Below, piece after piece: positions 15,892 through 24,176 of a stretch of DNA of 64,000 bases (position 1 is its first letter; the number at the start of each line of letters is the position of its first letter). The stretch spans positions 992,001 through 1,056,000 of the forward strand of contig NZ_JAAGOW010000005.1 in assembly GCF_010499245.1 (NCBI RefSeq), read 5' to 3'. Source of the stretch: Variovorax sp. WS11 (GTDB taxonomy: Bacteria; Pseudomonadota; Gammaproteobacteria; Burkholderiales; Burkholderiaceae_C). The position numbers were made by a program, and so were the translations under genes. Under the pieces are notes generated by a model, which saw only the letters and a program-made list of their open reading frames with translations, was not told where the DNA came from and searched no databases.

Positions 15892-16772
15892 CAGCCGCGA
15901 CCCTTGCGCGAGTTTGATCGCACGGGGTTGGAGAGCTGGCCGACGCGCTCGATGTCGATGGTGACAACGTCGCCCTCTTTCAGGAACTGCGGCGGCGTCA
16001 TCGCCACGCCGACGCCGGCCGGTGTGCCGGTCGCGATGATGTCGCCGGGCTCGAGGGTCATCACCTCGCTCAGGTAGCTCAACTGGGCACGGATATCGTG
16101 GATCATCTGGCTCGTATTCGCTTGCTGGCGCAACTCCCCATTCACCTTCAGGGAGATGGCGAGGCTGTGCGGGTCGCCGATCTCGTCGGGCGTCACCAGC
16201 CAGGGGCCGATAGGGCCGTGCGTGTCGAACGACTTGCCCAGCGTCCAGGTCGGACTGCGCTTCTGCCAGTCGCGCGCGGAGACATCGTTGACGATCATGT
16301 ATCCGGCGACGTGGTCGAGCGCGTCTTCCGGACGGATGTTGCGGCCGCGTCTGCCGATCATCAGTCCGAGTTCGGCTTCGTAGTCAAGTTGCTCGATGAC
16401 GGCGGGATGGTCGATCGCGTCGCCTGGGCCGACGATGCACGACACCTGCTTGTTGAACCAGATTTGCGATTGGGCCGGCGCGACACCAATGCGGAGGGAC
16501 TCGTCGGCATGGGCCTGGTAGTTGAGGCCGATCGCCAGGAACTTGGAGGGCGACGTGACGGGTGCGAGCAGCTGGACGGAACTGAGGGGATGCGCCGTCA
16601 GCTCTTTCAGCGGGACGGCAGCGAGTTGCTCGAACAGAGTGGCGTTGGCGGAGATCAGTTTGCCGAGGCAGTCAGTGCTCGCGCAATGTTCGGTCAGCTC
16701 GTAGACAGAACCGTCCACGACCTTGCCCACGCGGACTTTTCCATCGTGGGTACGGAATCTTGCAATCTTCAT
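15891..16772 (-). CDS. fumarylacetoacetate hydrolase (FAH) family protein
   Basis: 293 residues. F-L-A-I-G-L-N-Y-Q-A-H-A, then D-Y-E-A-E-L-G-L-M-I-G-R (metal Glu pair), G-Y-M-I-V-N-D-V-S-A-R-D (metal Asp), K-S-F-D-T-H-G-P-I-G-P-W and G-D-I-I-A-T-G-T-P-A-G-V-G: a complete FAH-fold active site. Members hydrolyse, hydrate or isomerise 2-oxo acids produced by ring cleavage. ATG 16772 follows GATTGAAAGATGAAG. It sits between the TTT receptor and the aldolase-II gene, divergent from the dioxygenase genes, which supports a role on the ring-fission product. Confidence 0.9.
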   Translation of the reverse strand: MKIARFRTHDGKVRVGKVVDGSVYELTEHCASTDCLGKLISANATLFEQLAAVPLKELTAHPLSSVQLLAPVTSPSKFLAIGLNYQAHADESLRIGVAPAQSQIWFNKQVSCIVGPGDAIDHPAVIEQLDYEAELGLMIGRRGRNIRPEDALDHVAGYMIVNDVSARDWQKRSPTWTLGKSFDTHGPIGPWLVTPDEIGDPHSLAISLKVNGELRQQANTSQMIHDIRAQLSYLSEVMTLEPGDIIATGTPAGVGVAMTPPQFLKEGDVVTIDIERVGQLSNPVRSNSRKGRG

Positions 16773-16793
16773 CTTTCAATCCTTGAAGTTGGG

Positions 16794-17750
16794 TTATTCA
16801 GGCTTCACGCCAGCCGTCGCAGCGATGGCCTTCCATTTGGTGAACTCGGAGCGGACCAGGCCCGCGAAATCGGCTTGGCTGATGTCGCCGATCTCCGCGC
16901 CGGTATCGGTCAACCGGCGCCGCACGGCCGGGTCCGAGAGCACCTTGGTGAGATCCGCATGAATCTTCGCGACGATCGCCGGTGGCGTGCCACGGGGTGC
17001 GAAGAGCCCGAACCACACGCTCGCCTCGAACGAGCGGAACTTGTCTTTGGCGAGGGCGGGAGCATCCGGGAGTGCCGCGAAGGGGCGTGCCGACGCGGTT
17101 CCGAGCACCTTCACCTTGCCCGTCAGTGCAAGCGGACGAATGGTGCTTGCGCCGCTGATGCCCACGGGAAGGTGCCCGCCCATGAGGTCCGTGGCCATGG
17201 GACCGAAGCCTTTGTAGGCCACGTAGGGCATGTTGGTGCCCGCGAGTTGATTGAACAGGTATCCCACGAAGGCTCCCGTTGCATCAGGAGCGCCGAACGA
17301 CAGGCTGCCAGGGTGCTCTTGGCCGTAGCGGACCAGTTCAGCCACGTTCTTCACCGGGAGCGATGGCGACACAAAGACCGCCGCGGGCGTTTGGGATACG
17401 AGCGTGATCGGGATCAATTCGGACTCTTCGTACGGCATGCGTGCAACAAGGTTTGGGAGCACCGTGAAAGCCGCTGACGTCATCAGCAAGGTGTACCCGT
17501 CCGCAGGAGCCTTGGCGACGAAGGTGGTACCTATCAGCGTATTGGCGCCCGGCTTGTACTGCACTACTACAGGCTGTCCCCACAGCTTCTGAAGAGCATC
17601 ACCCACCACGCGCGCATTGGCGTCAACGGCGCCGCCAGGTGCAGCCGGGACGATCAAATTCACGATCTTCGCGGGGTACTCGTCGGCCAGAGCGGGCGTG
17701 AGCGCGGTGATGGCCAAGGCCAGGATGGCAAGGCGGGCTTCAGTACGCAC
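16794..17750 (-). CDS. TTT (Bug) family periplasmic receptor of the dioxygenase cluster
   Basis: 318 residues. Signal R-L-A-I-L-A-L-A-I-T-A-L-T-P-A-L-A, mature start D-E-Y-P-A-K-I-V-N-L-I-V-P-A-A-P-G-G-A-V-D-A-N-A-R, Y-K-P-G-A-N-T, A-D-G-Y-T-L-L. Start is GTG 17750 behind AAGGAGACCTC. First gene of the minus-strand operon with the FAH and aldolase-II genes, so it likely delivers the aromatic acid that the divergent dioxygenase attacks. Confidence 0.92.
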   Translation of the reverse strand: MRTEARLAILALAITALTPALADEYPAKIVNLIVPAAPGGAVDANARVVGDALQKLWGQPVVVQYKPGANTLIGTTFVAKAPADGYTLLMTSAAFTVLPNLVARMPYEESELIPITLVSQTPAAVFVSPSLPVKNVAELVRYGQEHPGSLSFGAPDATGAFVGYLFNQLAGTNMPYVAYKGFGPMATDLMGGHLPVGISGASTIRPLALTGKVKVLGTASARPFAALPDAPALAKDKFRSFEASVWFGLFAPRGTPPAIVAKIHADLTKVLSDPAVRRRLTDTGAEIGDISQADFAGLVRSEFTKWKAIAATAGVKPE

Positions 17751-17857
17751 GAGGTCTCCTTCAAGTATCGTCTGTCGGACTATGTGATCGCATGGTAAGA
17801 CATTGATCGGCCGCGCGCAAGCGATTTGTGAGAGGCGAATCTACGTAAGGCAGGGGG

Positions 17858-17887
17858 TTGACGGAACCAGCTTTTTGATCTTACGAT
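17858..17887 (+). promoter_or_regulatory. sigma70-type promoter of the dioxygenase operon
   Basis: TTGACG (17858-17863), an 18-bp spacer and TACGAT (17882-17887) face the dioxygenase genes; ATG is at 17919. The IclR-like palindrome begins 2 bp after the -10 box and would cover the start of transcription. Confidence 0.55.
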
Positions 17888-17888
17888 A

Positions 17889-17903
17889 TGGACATATTGT
17901 CCA
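17889..17903. promoter_or_regulatory. IclR-type operator (TGGACATATTGTCCA)
   Basis: A perfect 6-bp inverted repeat TGGACA-TAT-TGTCCA. It closely resembles the classical IclR consensus TGGAAATnATTTCCA in length, centre and edges, and the cluster encodes its own IclR regulator at 22564-23307. The position just downstream of the -10 box fits repression relieved by an inducer. Confidence 0.6.
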
Positions 17904-17918
17904 CCAGGAGATACTTGA

Positions 17919-19277
17919 ATGATAGAAGCCCCGATGACCAGACGCGGCATGCCGCGTCAGATGGTCAATGACGACGCTGAAGCAGGCTCCTTCCGGGTGC
18001 ACCGGGGGGCCTTCGTGGACGAAGAGGTGTTGCAGCGCGAGCGTTCGGAGATCTTCGATCGCTGCTGGCTCTATGCCATGCACGAGTCGGAACTCGCCAA
18101 GCCGGGGGACTACCTGGCCCGCAAGGTTGGAGGCAAGCCGCTCATGTTCGTGCGCGACCGTGCGGGCGTACTGAGGGGCTTCTTCAACGCATGTCCCCAT
18201 CGAGGCATGACCCTGTGCCGCGAGAAGTCAGGCACCGCGCGCAACTTCAGCTGCTTCTATCACGGCTGGACCTTCGATCTGCAGGGGCAGTTGGTCGCCT
18301 TACCTGATTCCGCCGGCTACGCCGGCGGGGCGGATCCGGTCGGCAAAGGACTCAAGCCGGTTCCTCGGATGGAGATCTACCGCGGCCTGGTATTCATCAA
18401 CTTCGATGCCGGCGCCTGTTCGTTGGAGGCGTATCTCGGCAACGCCAAGGAGTACATCGACCTGATGCTGGATTTCGGCGGCGACGAGGTGGACATCGCC
18501 CCCGGACAGCAGCGCTATTCCATCCGCTCTAACTGGAAGCTGCTGGTGGAAAACAGCATTGATGTCTACCACGCCCACAGCACCCACAACCGCTATTTCA
18601 GCCGATTCCTGCCGGACATGGGCTTGCCCGCACGCACGTGGCTGAATGTGAGCGACCAAGCGCCAGGCCGGGCAATAGCGCTCGACAACGGTCACGCGGT
18701 CGCTGAAACGCTGGTCCGTTCCGGTCCGCTGTTGAAAACGGCAGCCAACGAACTGGCCGAAGTGCGCCAGCGCCTGGTGGAGAAGTTCGGTGAGGAGCGC
18801 GCAGCGCGCATCGCAGACTACGGACGGAACCTTCTCATCTTTCCCAACCTGCTGTTCATCTCGACTTGGCGAACGATCCGAACGATCTACCCGGTGGCAC
18901 CCGGCTACATGGAGGTCGACGCGTGGGCGCTTCTTCCCCGCAGCGAGAGTGCGCACCTGAAGAAGCTCCGGATGGACAACTTCATCTCCTTTCTGGGGCC
19001 GGCGGGATTCGGTACGCCCGACGATGTTTCCGGACTGGAGAGCTGCCAACGGGGCTTTTTCGAGGGCGCTGACAGCCTGTGGTCGGACATCTCCCGCGGC
19101 ATGCACCGCGACCCTGTCGCGGCGGACGAACTGCAGATGCGCGCCTTCTGGCGGCGCTGGCAGACGCTGCTGGACGAAGCGCCTGCGCCCACCACCTATG
19201 GCGATGCTCGCCTCGATCCCGTTGCCGACGATTGTTCACATGGTCCCGAATGTGTCGAAGGAGTCGACCGTGCTTGA
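17919..19277 (+). CDS. aromatic ring-hydroxylating dioxygenase, alpha subunit (Rieske type)
   Basis: 452 residues. Rieske [2Fe-2S] ligands C92-x-H94 and C112-xx-H115 (A-C-P-H-R-G and C-F-Y-H-G-W). Mononuclear-iron motif E-N-S-I-D-V-Y-H-A-H-S-T-H, with D215, H218 and H223, and a later P-D-D-V-S-G-L-E region carrying the expected third ligand. Adds O2 across an aromatic ring to give a cis-dihydrodiol, with the beta subunit and the reductase downstream. ATG 17919 follows CCAGGAGATACTTGA. The gene overlaps the beta start by 8 bp. Substrate not readable; the cluster suggests a carboxylated aromatic. Confidence 0.95.
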   Translation: MIEAPMTRRGMPRQMVNDDAEAGSFRVHRGAFVDEEVLQRERSEIFDRCWLYAMHESELAKPGDYLARKVGGKPLMFVRDRAGVLRGFFNACPHRGMTLCREKSGTARNFSCFYHGWTFDLQGQLVALPDSAGYAGGADPVGKGLKPVPRMEIYRGLVFINFDAGACSLEAYLGNAKEYIDLMLDFGGDEVDIAPGQQRYSIRSNWKLLVENSIDVYHAHSTHNRYFSRFLPDMGLPARTWLNVSDQAPGRAIALDNGHAVAETLVRSGPLLKTAANELAEVRQRLVEKFGEERAARIADYGRNLLIFPNLLFISTWRTIRTIYPVAPGYMEVDAWALLPRSESAHLKKLRMDNFISFLGPAGFGTPDDVSGLESCQRGFFEGADSLWSDISRGMHRDPVAADELQMRAFWRRWQTLLDEAPAPTTYGDARLDPVADDCSHGPECVEGVDRA

Positions 19278-19800
19278 AATATCCACCCGGTCAGGGGCCG
19301 AAACCGCGCCGGCCGACGACATGCAGGCCCTCACCAGACAAGCCGAATCTTTCCTGTACCAAGAGGCGGCTCTTCTCGACGAATGGCGCCTGGACGAGTG
19401 GCTCGCCTTGATGGCGCCCGATGCGCACTATCGCATTCCGCCACTGGACTTGCCGGATGCGGTCCCGGGCGAGGCGCTCTACCTGATCGATGATGACCGG
19501 CAGCGCTTGGACTCACGTGTGCGGCAGCTGATGGGGAAGACCGCGTGGGCGGAATCACCTCGCTCGCGAACCCGTCGGCTGGTGACCAACGTGCGGGTGG
19601 GTTCCATCACAGATGATGGATTCACGGCGAGTTCGAACTTCGCCGTTTGGCGATTCCAGTTCGACAACAGCGACGTATATGTCGGGCGCTATGCGCACAC
19701 GTTCGTCCGGCTTGCCGAAGGCCTGCGCGTTCAGGAGCGCAAGGTCGTTCTCGACCTGGAGTCCCTGCGACCCCACGGTCGCATCAGCTTCATCCTTTGA
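19270..19800 (+). CDS. aromatic ring-hydroxylating dioxygenase, beta subunit
   Basis: 176 residues of the small NTF2-fold subunit: F-L-Y-Q-E-A-A-L-L-D-E-W-R-L-D-E-W-L-A-L-M-A-P-D near the N terminus and R-L-V-T-N-V-R-V plus S-N-F-A-V-W-R centrally, all typical. It is structural in the alpha3beta3 complex. GTG 19270 is chosen because it lies 7 bp behind GAAGGAG and overlaps the alpha stop; earlier in-frame codons fall inside the alpha gene. Confidence 0.92.
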   Translation: MLEISTRSGAETAPADDMQALTRQAESFLYQEAALLDEWRLDEWLALMAPDAHYRIPPLDLPDAVPGEALYLIDDDRQRLDSRVRQLMGKTAWAESPRSRTRRLVTNVRVGSITDDGFTASSNFAVWRFQFDNSDVYVGRYAHTFVRLAEGLRVQERKVVLDLESLRPHGRISFIL

Positions 19801-19807
19801 CTTGACC

Positions 19808-20695
19808 ATGATTCGCTTCAACAGATTGAGTCGGGTCGATCTCTATGTCACGGACCTCGCGCGTTCGCGGGAGTTCTACGAGCAGATCGTCGGCCTGGAG
19901 CCCGTCACAACCGGCGACGGCAGCATTGCCTCGTATCGCTGCAGCGACGATTTCGTTTCCGTCCGGCTGGTGCCCGGGAAGACCCCCGGCCTGAGCGCGG
20001 CGGCCTGGGAGCTGCAGGATTCAGCGCAGTTCGAGCCGCTGGAACGGGCGCTCCGGTCTTCGGACACCACTTATGCGCCGGTTTCACAGGAGGAATGCGC
20101 CTTGCTGCGCATTGAGCGCGGCCTGAGGGCGCGCGATCCGCACAACGGCACGACGCTGGAGTTCTTCACGTTTGCCGCGCCGCGCGAGCGCCATGTGTTC
20201 TCGCCCACGAGCGCAAAGATCATGCAACTGGGTCACGTGGTCTTCGCAACACCGAAGTACGAGGAGACCGTCGCTTACTTCGAGAGGGTGCTGAACTTCG
20301 CGCGGTCCGATGCCGTCGAGAACTCGATCACGTTCATGCGAAGCTTCCCCAATCCGTTTCACCACGGGATCGGCGTGGCCCGTGCCGAGAAGACTCCCCA
20401 CTTTCATCACCTGAACTTCATGGTGAGCGACATCGACGACGTCGGCCGCCTGCATACGCGCCTAAAGAAGGGCCGTATCCCGATCGTCTACGGGCCGGGT
20501 CGCCATCCGATCTCCACGAGCATCTTTCTCTACTTCCTGGACCCGGACGGGATGACGCTCGAATACAGCTTCGGCATGGAGACCTTCCCGGAGGAGGCAG
20601 CAAGGGAGCCGCGCCTGTTGCCGCGCCGGCCGGAGTGGAGCGATTCATGGGGTTCGGTGCCTGCGCCTGAGTTCGGAAAGGTGGGTGTGCTGTGA
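19808..20695 (+). CDS. type I extradiol (VOC-fold) ring-cleavage dioxygenase
   Basis: 295 residues with two vicinal-oxygen-chelate repeats (about 5-125 and 140-260). Iron ligands fit H143 (Q-L-G-H-V-V-F), H200 or H201 (H-F-H-H-L-N-F) and E252 (G-M-T-L-E-Y-S-F), the 2-His-1-Glu triad of catechol 2,3-dioxygenase-type enzymes; the Y-F-L-D-P-D-G turn before the Glu is typical. Cuts the ring next to the diol made by the dioxygenase and dehydrogenase. ATG 19808 lies 7 bp after the beta stop; its own stop overlaps the SDR start. Confidence 0.92.
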   Translation: MIRFNRLSRVDLYVTDLARSREFYEQIVGLEPVTTGDGSIASYRCSDDFVSVRLVPGKTPGLSAAAWELQDSAQFEPLERALRSSDTTYAPVSQEECALLRIERGLRARDPHNGTTLEFFTFAAPRERHVFSPTSAKIMQLGHVVFATPKYEETVAYFERVLNFARSDAVENSITFMRSFPNPFHHGIGVARAEKTPHFHHLNFMVSDIDDVGRLHTRLKKGRIPIVYGPGRHPISTSIFLYFLDPDGMTLEYSFGMETFPEEAAREPRLLPRRPEWSDSWGSVPAPEFGKVGVL

Positions 20696-21540
20696 CAGAT
20701 AACCAAGCCAATCCGATTCCTGGCGAGGTCCAGGTCGAGTGTCAGAGGTTCCGCGGCCGCGCCGCCATCGTCACGGGCGCCGCCAAAGGTGTTGGTGTCG
20801 CGATCGCACGACGGCTTGCCCAGGAGGGGGCGGATGTCCTGCTTGCTGACATCAACAAGGATGGCGCAGCGTACAGCGCCCGGAAACTTTCCGAAGAGAC
20901 TGGCCGCCACGTAGAGGCTTTTGGCGGTGATCTGAGTCAACCGGGGGTAGCCGAAGACATGGTTCAGCGCGCCCTCGACAAGTTCGGCCGAGTGGATGCG
21001 CTCGTCAACAATGCTGCGGCACTCATTCGCATGCGATTGGTCGATTTCACCGAGGAATTGCTGCAGCTGGCCGTCAATGGAAATATGTGGACGACACTGA
21101 GGTGCTCGCGTGCAGTGCTGCCGACTATGACCGCCCAACACTATGGCCGCATCGTCAACATCGGCGGTGAAGCCTGGCGTACGGGCACGCCCTTCCACAC
21201 GCTTCTGGGCGGCGTTGGCAAAGGGTCGATGATCGGCTTGACCGCCACGATCGCCGGAGAGGTCGGTGAGCATGGGATCACCGTCAACTGCGTATCCCCA
21301 AGCGCGATTGCCGTCGTTCCTTCGGACCAGGGCCCTGGTTCCGGCGCACTGAACCCGGTTTGGAATCCGCCCGACGTAGCGAATGAACTAGCGCGCATTG
21401 CCGCCTCCCGCGCCTACGGGATTCCGCGGTCGGCCCATCCCAGTGAAATCGCAGCTGCCGTCGCGTTTCTTGCATCTTCCGAGGCGTCCTTTGTTACCGG
21501 CCAGCACATCGGTGTGAGTGGCGGCCGGGCCATGCTCTAG
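20692..21540 (+). CDS. SDR protein with degenerate catalytic motif (cis-dihydrodiol dehydrogenase position)
   Basis: 282 residues. Cofactor motif T-G-A-A-K-G-V-G and V-N-N-A-A are intact, so NAD(P) binding is likely. The catalytic Ser is Gly (I-V-N-I-G-G-E-A-W), and where YxxxK is expected the sequence reads L-G-G-V-G-K-G-S-M-I-G-L-T, keeping Lys but not Tyr. By position it should be the dihydrodiol dehydrogenase that rearomatises the ring. Either a variant active site is used or the step is not needed. GTG 20692 overlaps the extradiol stop (GTGA). Confidence 0.85.
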   Translation: MTDNQANPIPGEVQVECQRFRGRAAIVTGAAKGVGVAIARRLAQEGADVLLADINKDGAAYSARKLSEETGRHVEAFGGDLSQPGVAEDMVQRALDKFGRVDALVNNAAALIRMRLVDFTEELLQLAVNGNMWTTLRCSRAVLPTMTAQHYGRIVNIGGEAWRTGTPFHTLLGGVGKGSMIGLTATIAGEVGEHGITVNCVSPSAIAVVPSDQGPGSGALNPVWNPPDVANELARIAASRAYGIPRSAHPSEIAAAVAFLASSEASFVTGQHIGVSGGRAML

Positions 21541-21548
21541 GAGGGCGT

Positions 21549-22520
21549 ATGCAGACGGTCAGAGTCGCTTCCGTGTGCCGGGAAACCCCGGAAATCATCT
21601 CGCTCGAACTCGTGTCGGCGCAGGGCGAGCCGCTTCCGCCGGCACACCCGGGCTCGCACATCGACGTTGCCATCGGCTCATGTCCGGCGGACGGCACGCC
21701 GACGCTGCGACAGTACAGCGTGTGCCACGGGCCTGATGAGACAAGCCTCTATCGCATCGGAGTGAAGCGCGAATCCAATTCACGAGGCGGCTCCGAATGG
21801 CTGCATCGCGTGGTGCGCGCTGGAGACACCTTGAGCATCGGAAGACCGAGGAACAACTTCCCGCTGTCAGACGAAGCAGGTTTCCATGTTCTTGTCGCGG
21901 GCGGAATCGGCATCACGCCGATGCTCAGCATGGCATTGCATCTCCACGCTATGGGGACCAGGTTCCGGCTGGAATACTTCGTCCGCTCAATGGAGCATGC
22001 TGCTTTTGCTTCGGTGTTGCAGCGAGCTCCCCTCGCAGAGAGTGTGCGGTTCCATGTCGGTGTCCCGGCCGATCAGCTGGAGGCGGCAGCGACCGGGCTG
22101 TTTGGCGAACAGCCTACGGCGAACGCACACCTGTACGTGTGTGGCCCAGCGCCTTTCATGGGGGTCGTGGAGCGCGTGGCAGCAGGCGCATGGCGGGCAG
22201 ACACTGTCCACAGGGAGTATTTCGGTGCTGCGACAGGAGAACAGGCTGCGAATGGCGCATTCACCGTGCGGCTTGCCCGCTCAGGCCAGGAGCTCCTGGT
22301 GCCTGCAGGCGTGCCAATTGTCGAAGTACTCGAAACGGCCGGGGTGCCGGTGGAAACCTCTTGCCGGCAGGGCGCCTGCGGCACCTGCCTGGTGAACGTG
22401 ATCGAGGGAACGCCAGATCATCGCGACAGTTTCCTCCTGCCTGATGAGCAGCAGGGGGGACGCTGCATCGTCGCCTGCGTATCCCGCTCGCTATCCCCGA
22501 CGCTGGTCCTGGACCTGTAG
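21549..22520 (+). CDS. PDR/VanB-type oxidoreductase (FMN, NAD, C-terminal plant-type [2Fe-2S])
   Basis: 323 residues. FMN-binding R-Q-Y-S-V, nucleotide loop V-A-G-G-I-G-I-T-P-M-L-S near 117-127, and C-terminal ferredoxin ligands C272, C277, C280 and C310. This is the phthalate dioxygenase reductase/VanB layout and supplies electrons from NAD(P)H to the Rieske centre of the alpha subunit. ATG 21549 follows TAGGAGGGCGT. Last gene of the plus-strand operon; the IclR gene converges on it. Confidence 0.94.
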   Translation: MQTVRVASVCRETPEIISLELVSAQGEPLPPAHPGSHIDVAIGSCPADGTPTLRQYSVCHGPDETSLYRIGVKRESNSRGGSEWLHRVVRAGDTLSIGRPRNNFPLSDEAGFHVLVAGGIGITPMLSMALHLHAMGTRFRLEYFVRSMEHAAFASVLQRAPLAESVRFHVGVPADQLEAAATGLFGEQPTANAHLYVCGPAPFMGVVERVAAGAWRADTVHREYFGAATGEQAANGAFTVRLARSGQELLVPAGVPIVEVLETAGVPVETSCRQGACGTCLVNVIEGTPDHRDSFLLPDEQQGGRCIVACVSRSLSPTLVLDL

Positions 22521-22536
22521 CAGCTTCGCCAGCGCT

Positions 22537-22556
22537 GCAGCCTGCCCGGTGGCTGC
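22537..22556. terminator. weak stem-loop between convergent genes
   Basis: GCAGCC and GGCTGC pair around an 8-bp loop in the 43-bp gap between the reductase and IclR stops. No U-tract follows, so termination strength is doubtful. Confidence 0.35.
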
Positions 22557-22563
22557 TCGGCTT

Positions 22564-23307
22564 TCACGCGCCAGCGTAACCGGCTGCGCGCGAGATTTCC
22601 TGGGTGGCCTGGATCAGTTGAGGCAGCAGCCGCTCCCGGACCGCTCCGTTCATTCGCATCTCGGGGCCTACCACTGCAACGGCCCCCAGGACCTCCGCGT
22701 CGTGCCCGAAAAGCGGAGCGGCAACGGACATCGCACCAGCAAGGACTTCGCCGCTCGCCGCGAAATAGCGGTCCTTGCGGACGCGCTGAATGTCAGTCTG
22801 CAGCTTGCGGCGCTCATTGTCGGTCAGTCCCTCGCACGCTCGGCGCACCTCGTCGTCGGAGGCAAAGGCGAGCATGACCTTGCCCGCCGCTCCGATTGTC
22901 AAGGGAGCTACATAGCCGATAGGCCGACTGTAGTTCAGTGGCTTTGAACTCCGGATTTCGTGGACCAACATCCGTCCGTGCGGCGGGTTGGGCACGAAGA
23001 GCATGACCGTCTCGTCACATGCTTGCCAAAGACGCTCCAGGACGGGCTGACTGATCTCCACCAGATCGAAGGAACGTTGCCACGAGCGGGACAGTTCAAG
23101 AACCTTGTGGCCGAGCCGGTAGCGGCGCGGATCGCCAAACCAGCTCAACAGGCCTTTTTGTTCCAGAGCCGCGAGCATCCGGTAGAGGGTCGGACGCGGG
23201 AGCTCAAGCCGCTGCTGCAGTTCGCCTATCCCCATCACTGGTGAATCGATAAAGGCGAGAACAATGTCGACAGCGCGATCAACGGAGCGGACGGATTTGG
23301 TGGACAT
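22564..23307 (-). CDS. IclR-family transcriptional regulator of the dioxygenase cluster
   Basis: 247 residues. N-terminal winged helix D-I-V-L-A-F-I-D-S-P-V-M-G-I-G-E-L-Q-Q-R and L-P-R-P-T-L-Y-R-M-L-A-A-L-E; the C-terminal GAF-like effector domain includes G-A-A-G-K-V-M-L-A-F-A. The small-aromatic-acid-binding IclR group often controls ring-cleavage operons. A matching 15-bp palindrome lies at the dioxygenase promoter (17889-17903). ATG 23307 is supported by the K-S-V-R-S-V-D-R-A-V-D-I-V start. Confidence 0.92.
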   Translation of the reverse strand: MSTKSVRSVDRAVDIVLAFIDSPVMGIGELQQRLELPRPTLYRMLAALEQKGLLSWFGDPRRYRLGHKVLELSRSWQRSFDLVEISQPVLERLWQACDETVMLFVPNPPHGRMLVHEIRSSKPLNYSRPIGYVAPLTIGAAGKVMLAFASDDEVRRACEGLTDNERRKLQTDIQRVRKDRYFAASGEVLAGAMSVAAPLFGHDAEVLGAVAVVGPEMRMNGAVRERLLPQLIQATQEISRAAGYAGA

Positions 23308-23687
23308 CAGTTTTCGGAGTCAGGGGCTTACGAATCATTTGACGACGCGATTGTCTCAGGATGCAAACCTGACGCGCGGAAGCGAGGTTCAGCGGCGCAG
23401 CCGCGGCTGCTGGTGATGGATGCAGTGCTCGTGGATCGGCTGCCGAATGCGGGCCGCGCCAGATCGCGACCTCCTTTGCGCGCTCGGCAAGAGTCCTTGG
23501 CGCTGCGGCATCTGGTCGCAGCGAAGGCCCGTTCATAGAATGCTTTTGACATTGAGCGATTGACGATGTGTACCGCACCAAGCGACTGCCGAGAGCGGGG
23601 CGATTGAGGCCGTGCTCAGGTACTGACGCTCGACCTGCCCCAGGATTTCGTCTGTTGAATCTACCAGCTACTACCGAATTGAGCCCA
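23308..23687. other. divergent intergenic region
   Basis: 380 bp between the IclR gene and the cupin. No gene recognised. TAGAAT near 23537-23542 could be a -10 box for the cupin; no copy of the TGGACA palindrome was seen here. Confidence 0.4.
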
Positions 23688-24176
23688 ATGAGCACTACGC
23701 ACTTTTCCCATGTGAAGCCTGGTGACACCGAATGGCGAAGCTTCGGCCTCCGTGAATTTTTCCAGTACAAGGATCTGGGGATCGCTGCAGCGACCGGTGG
23801 CAAGGTGATAGCGCAGCTCGTGCGCGCAGGCAAGGCTCCGGAGCGGGGCACTGTCTGGCATGTTCATGAGGCCGAGTTTCACATCGTGCTCATGCTGAAA
23901 GGTTGGGCCAAATTCATGTACGAAGACCAAGTGACCCTGGTCGAAGCTGGGGACTGCGTACATCAGCTGCCCGGCATCCGGCATTTCCTCTTCGATTATT
24001 CGCCCGACATGGAGTATTTGGAAGTCGTCGGGCCGGCAGATTTCGGGTCCGTCGAAGTTCCGGCCGTTTGCGAAGTGCCGCCGCCCGGACGCTGGAGCGA
24101 AGATGCCGTCCGTGGCGAGCAGGCGGGCCGTGCCAACTTGCAGCAGCTAGTACAAGCAACGTCCATCGCTGGGTGA
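23688..24176 (+). CDS. cupin-domain protein linked to the aromatic cluster
   Basis: 162 residues. One cupin barrel: W-H-V-H-E-A-E-F-H-I-V-L-M-L-K-G-W-A-K-F (first motif with two His and a Glu, then G) and V-E-A-G-D-C-V-H-Q-L-P-G-I-R-H (second motif with His). Metal ligands are present. The G-D-T-E-W-R and F-F-Q-Y-K-D-L-G start is shared with the pseudogene at 14930-15155. ATG 23688 chosen at the domain start; no strong Shine-Dalgarno. Role may be a small dioxygenase or isomerase in the same pathway; unknown. Confidence 0.85.
   Translation: MSTTHFSHVKPGDTEWRSFGLREFFQYKDLGIAAATGGKVIAQLVRAGKAPERGTVWHVHEAEFHIVLMLKGWAKFMYEDQVTLVEAGDCVHQLPGIRHFLFDYSPDMEYLEVVGPADFGSVEVPAVCEVPPPGRWSEDAVRGEQAGRANLQQLVQATSIAG

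Noticed and set aside
16098..17477. 459-codon plus-strand frame over the FAH and receptor genes
   Set aside because: Spans two real genes of the opposite strand and the gap between them; composition artefact.
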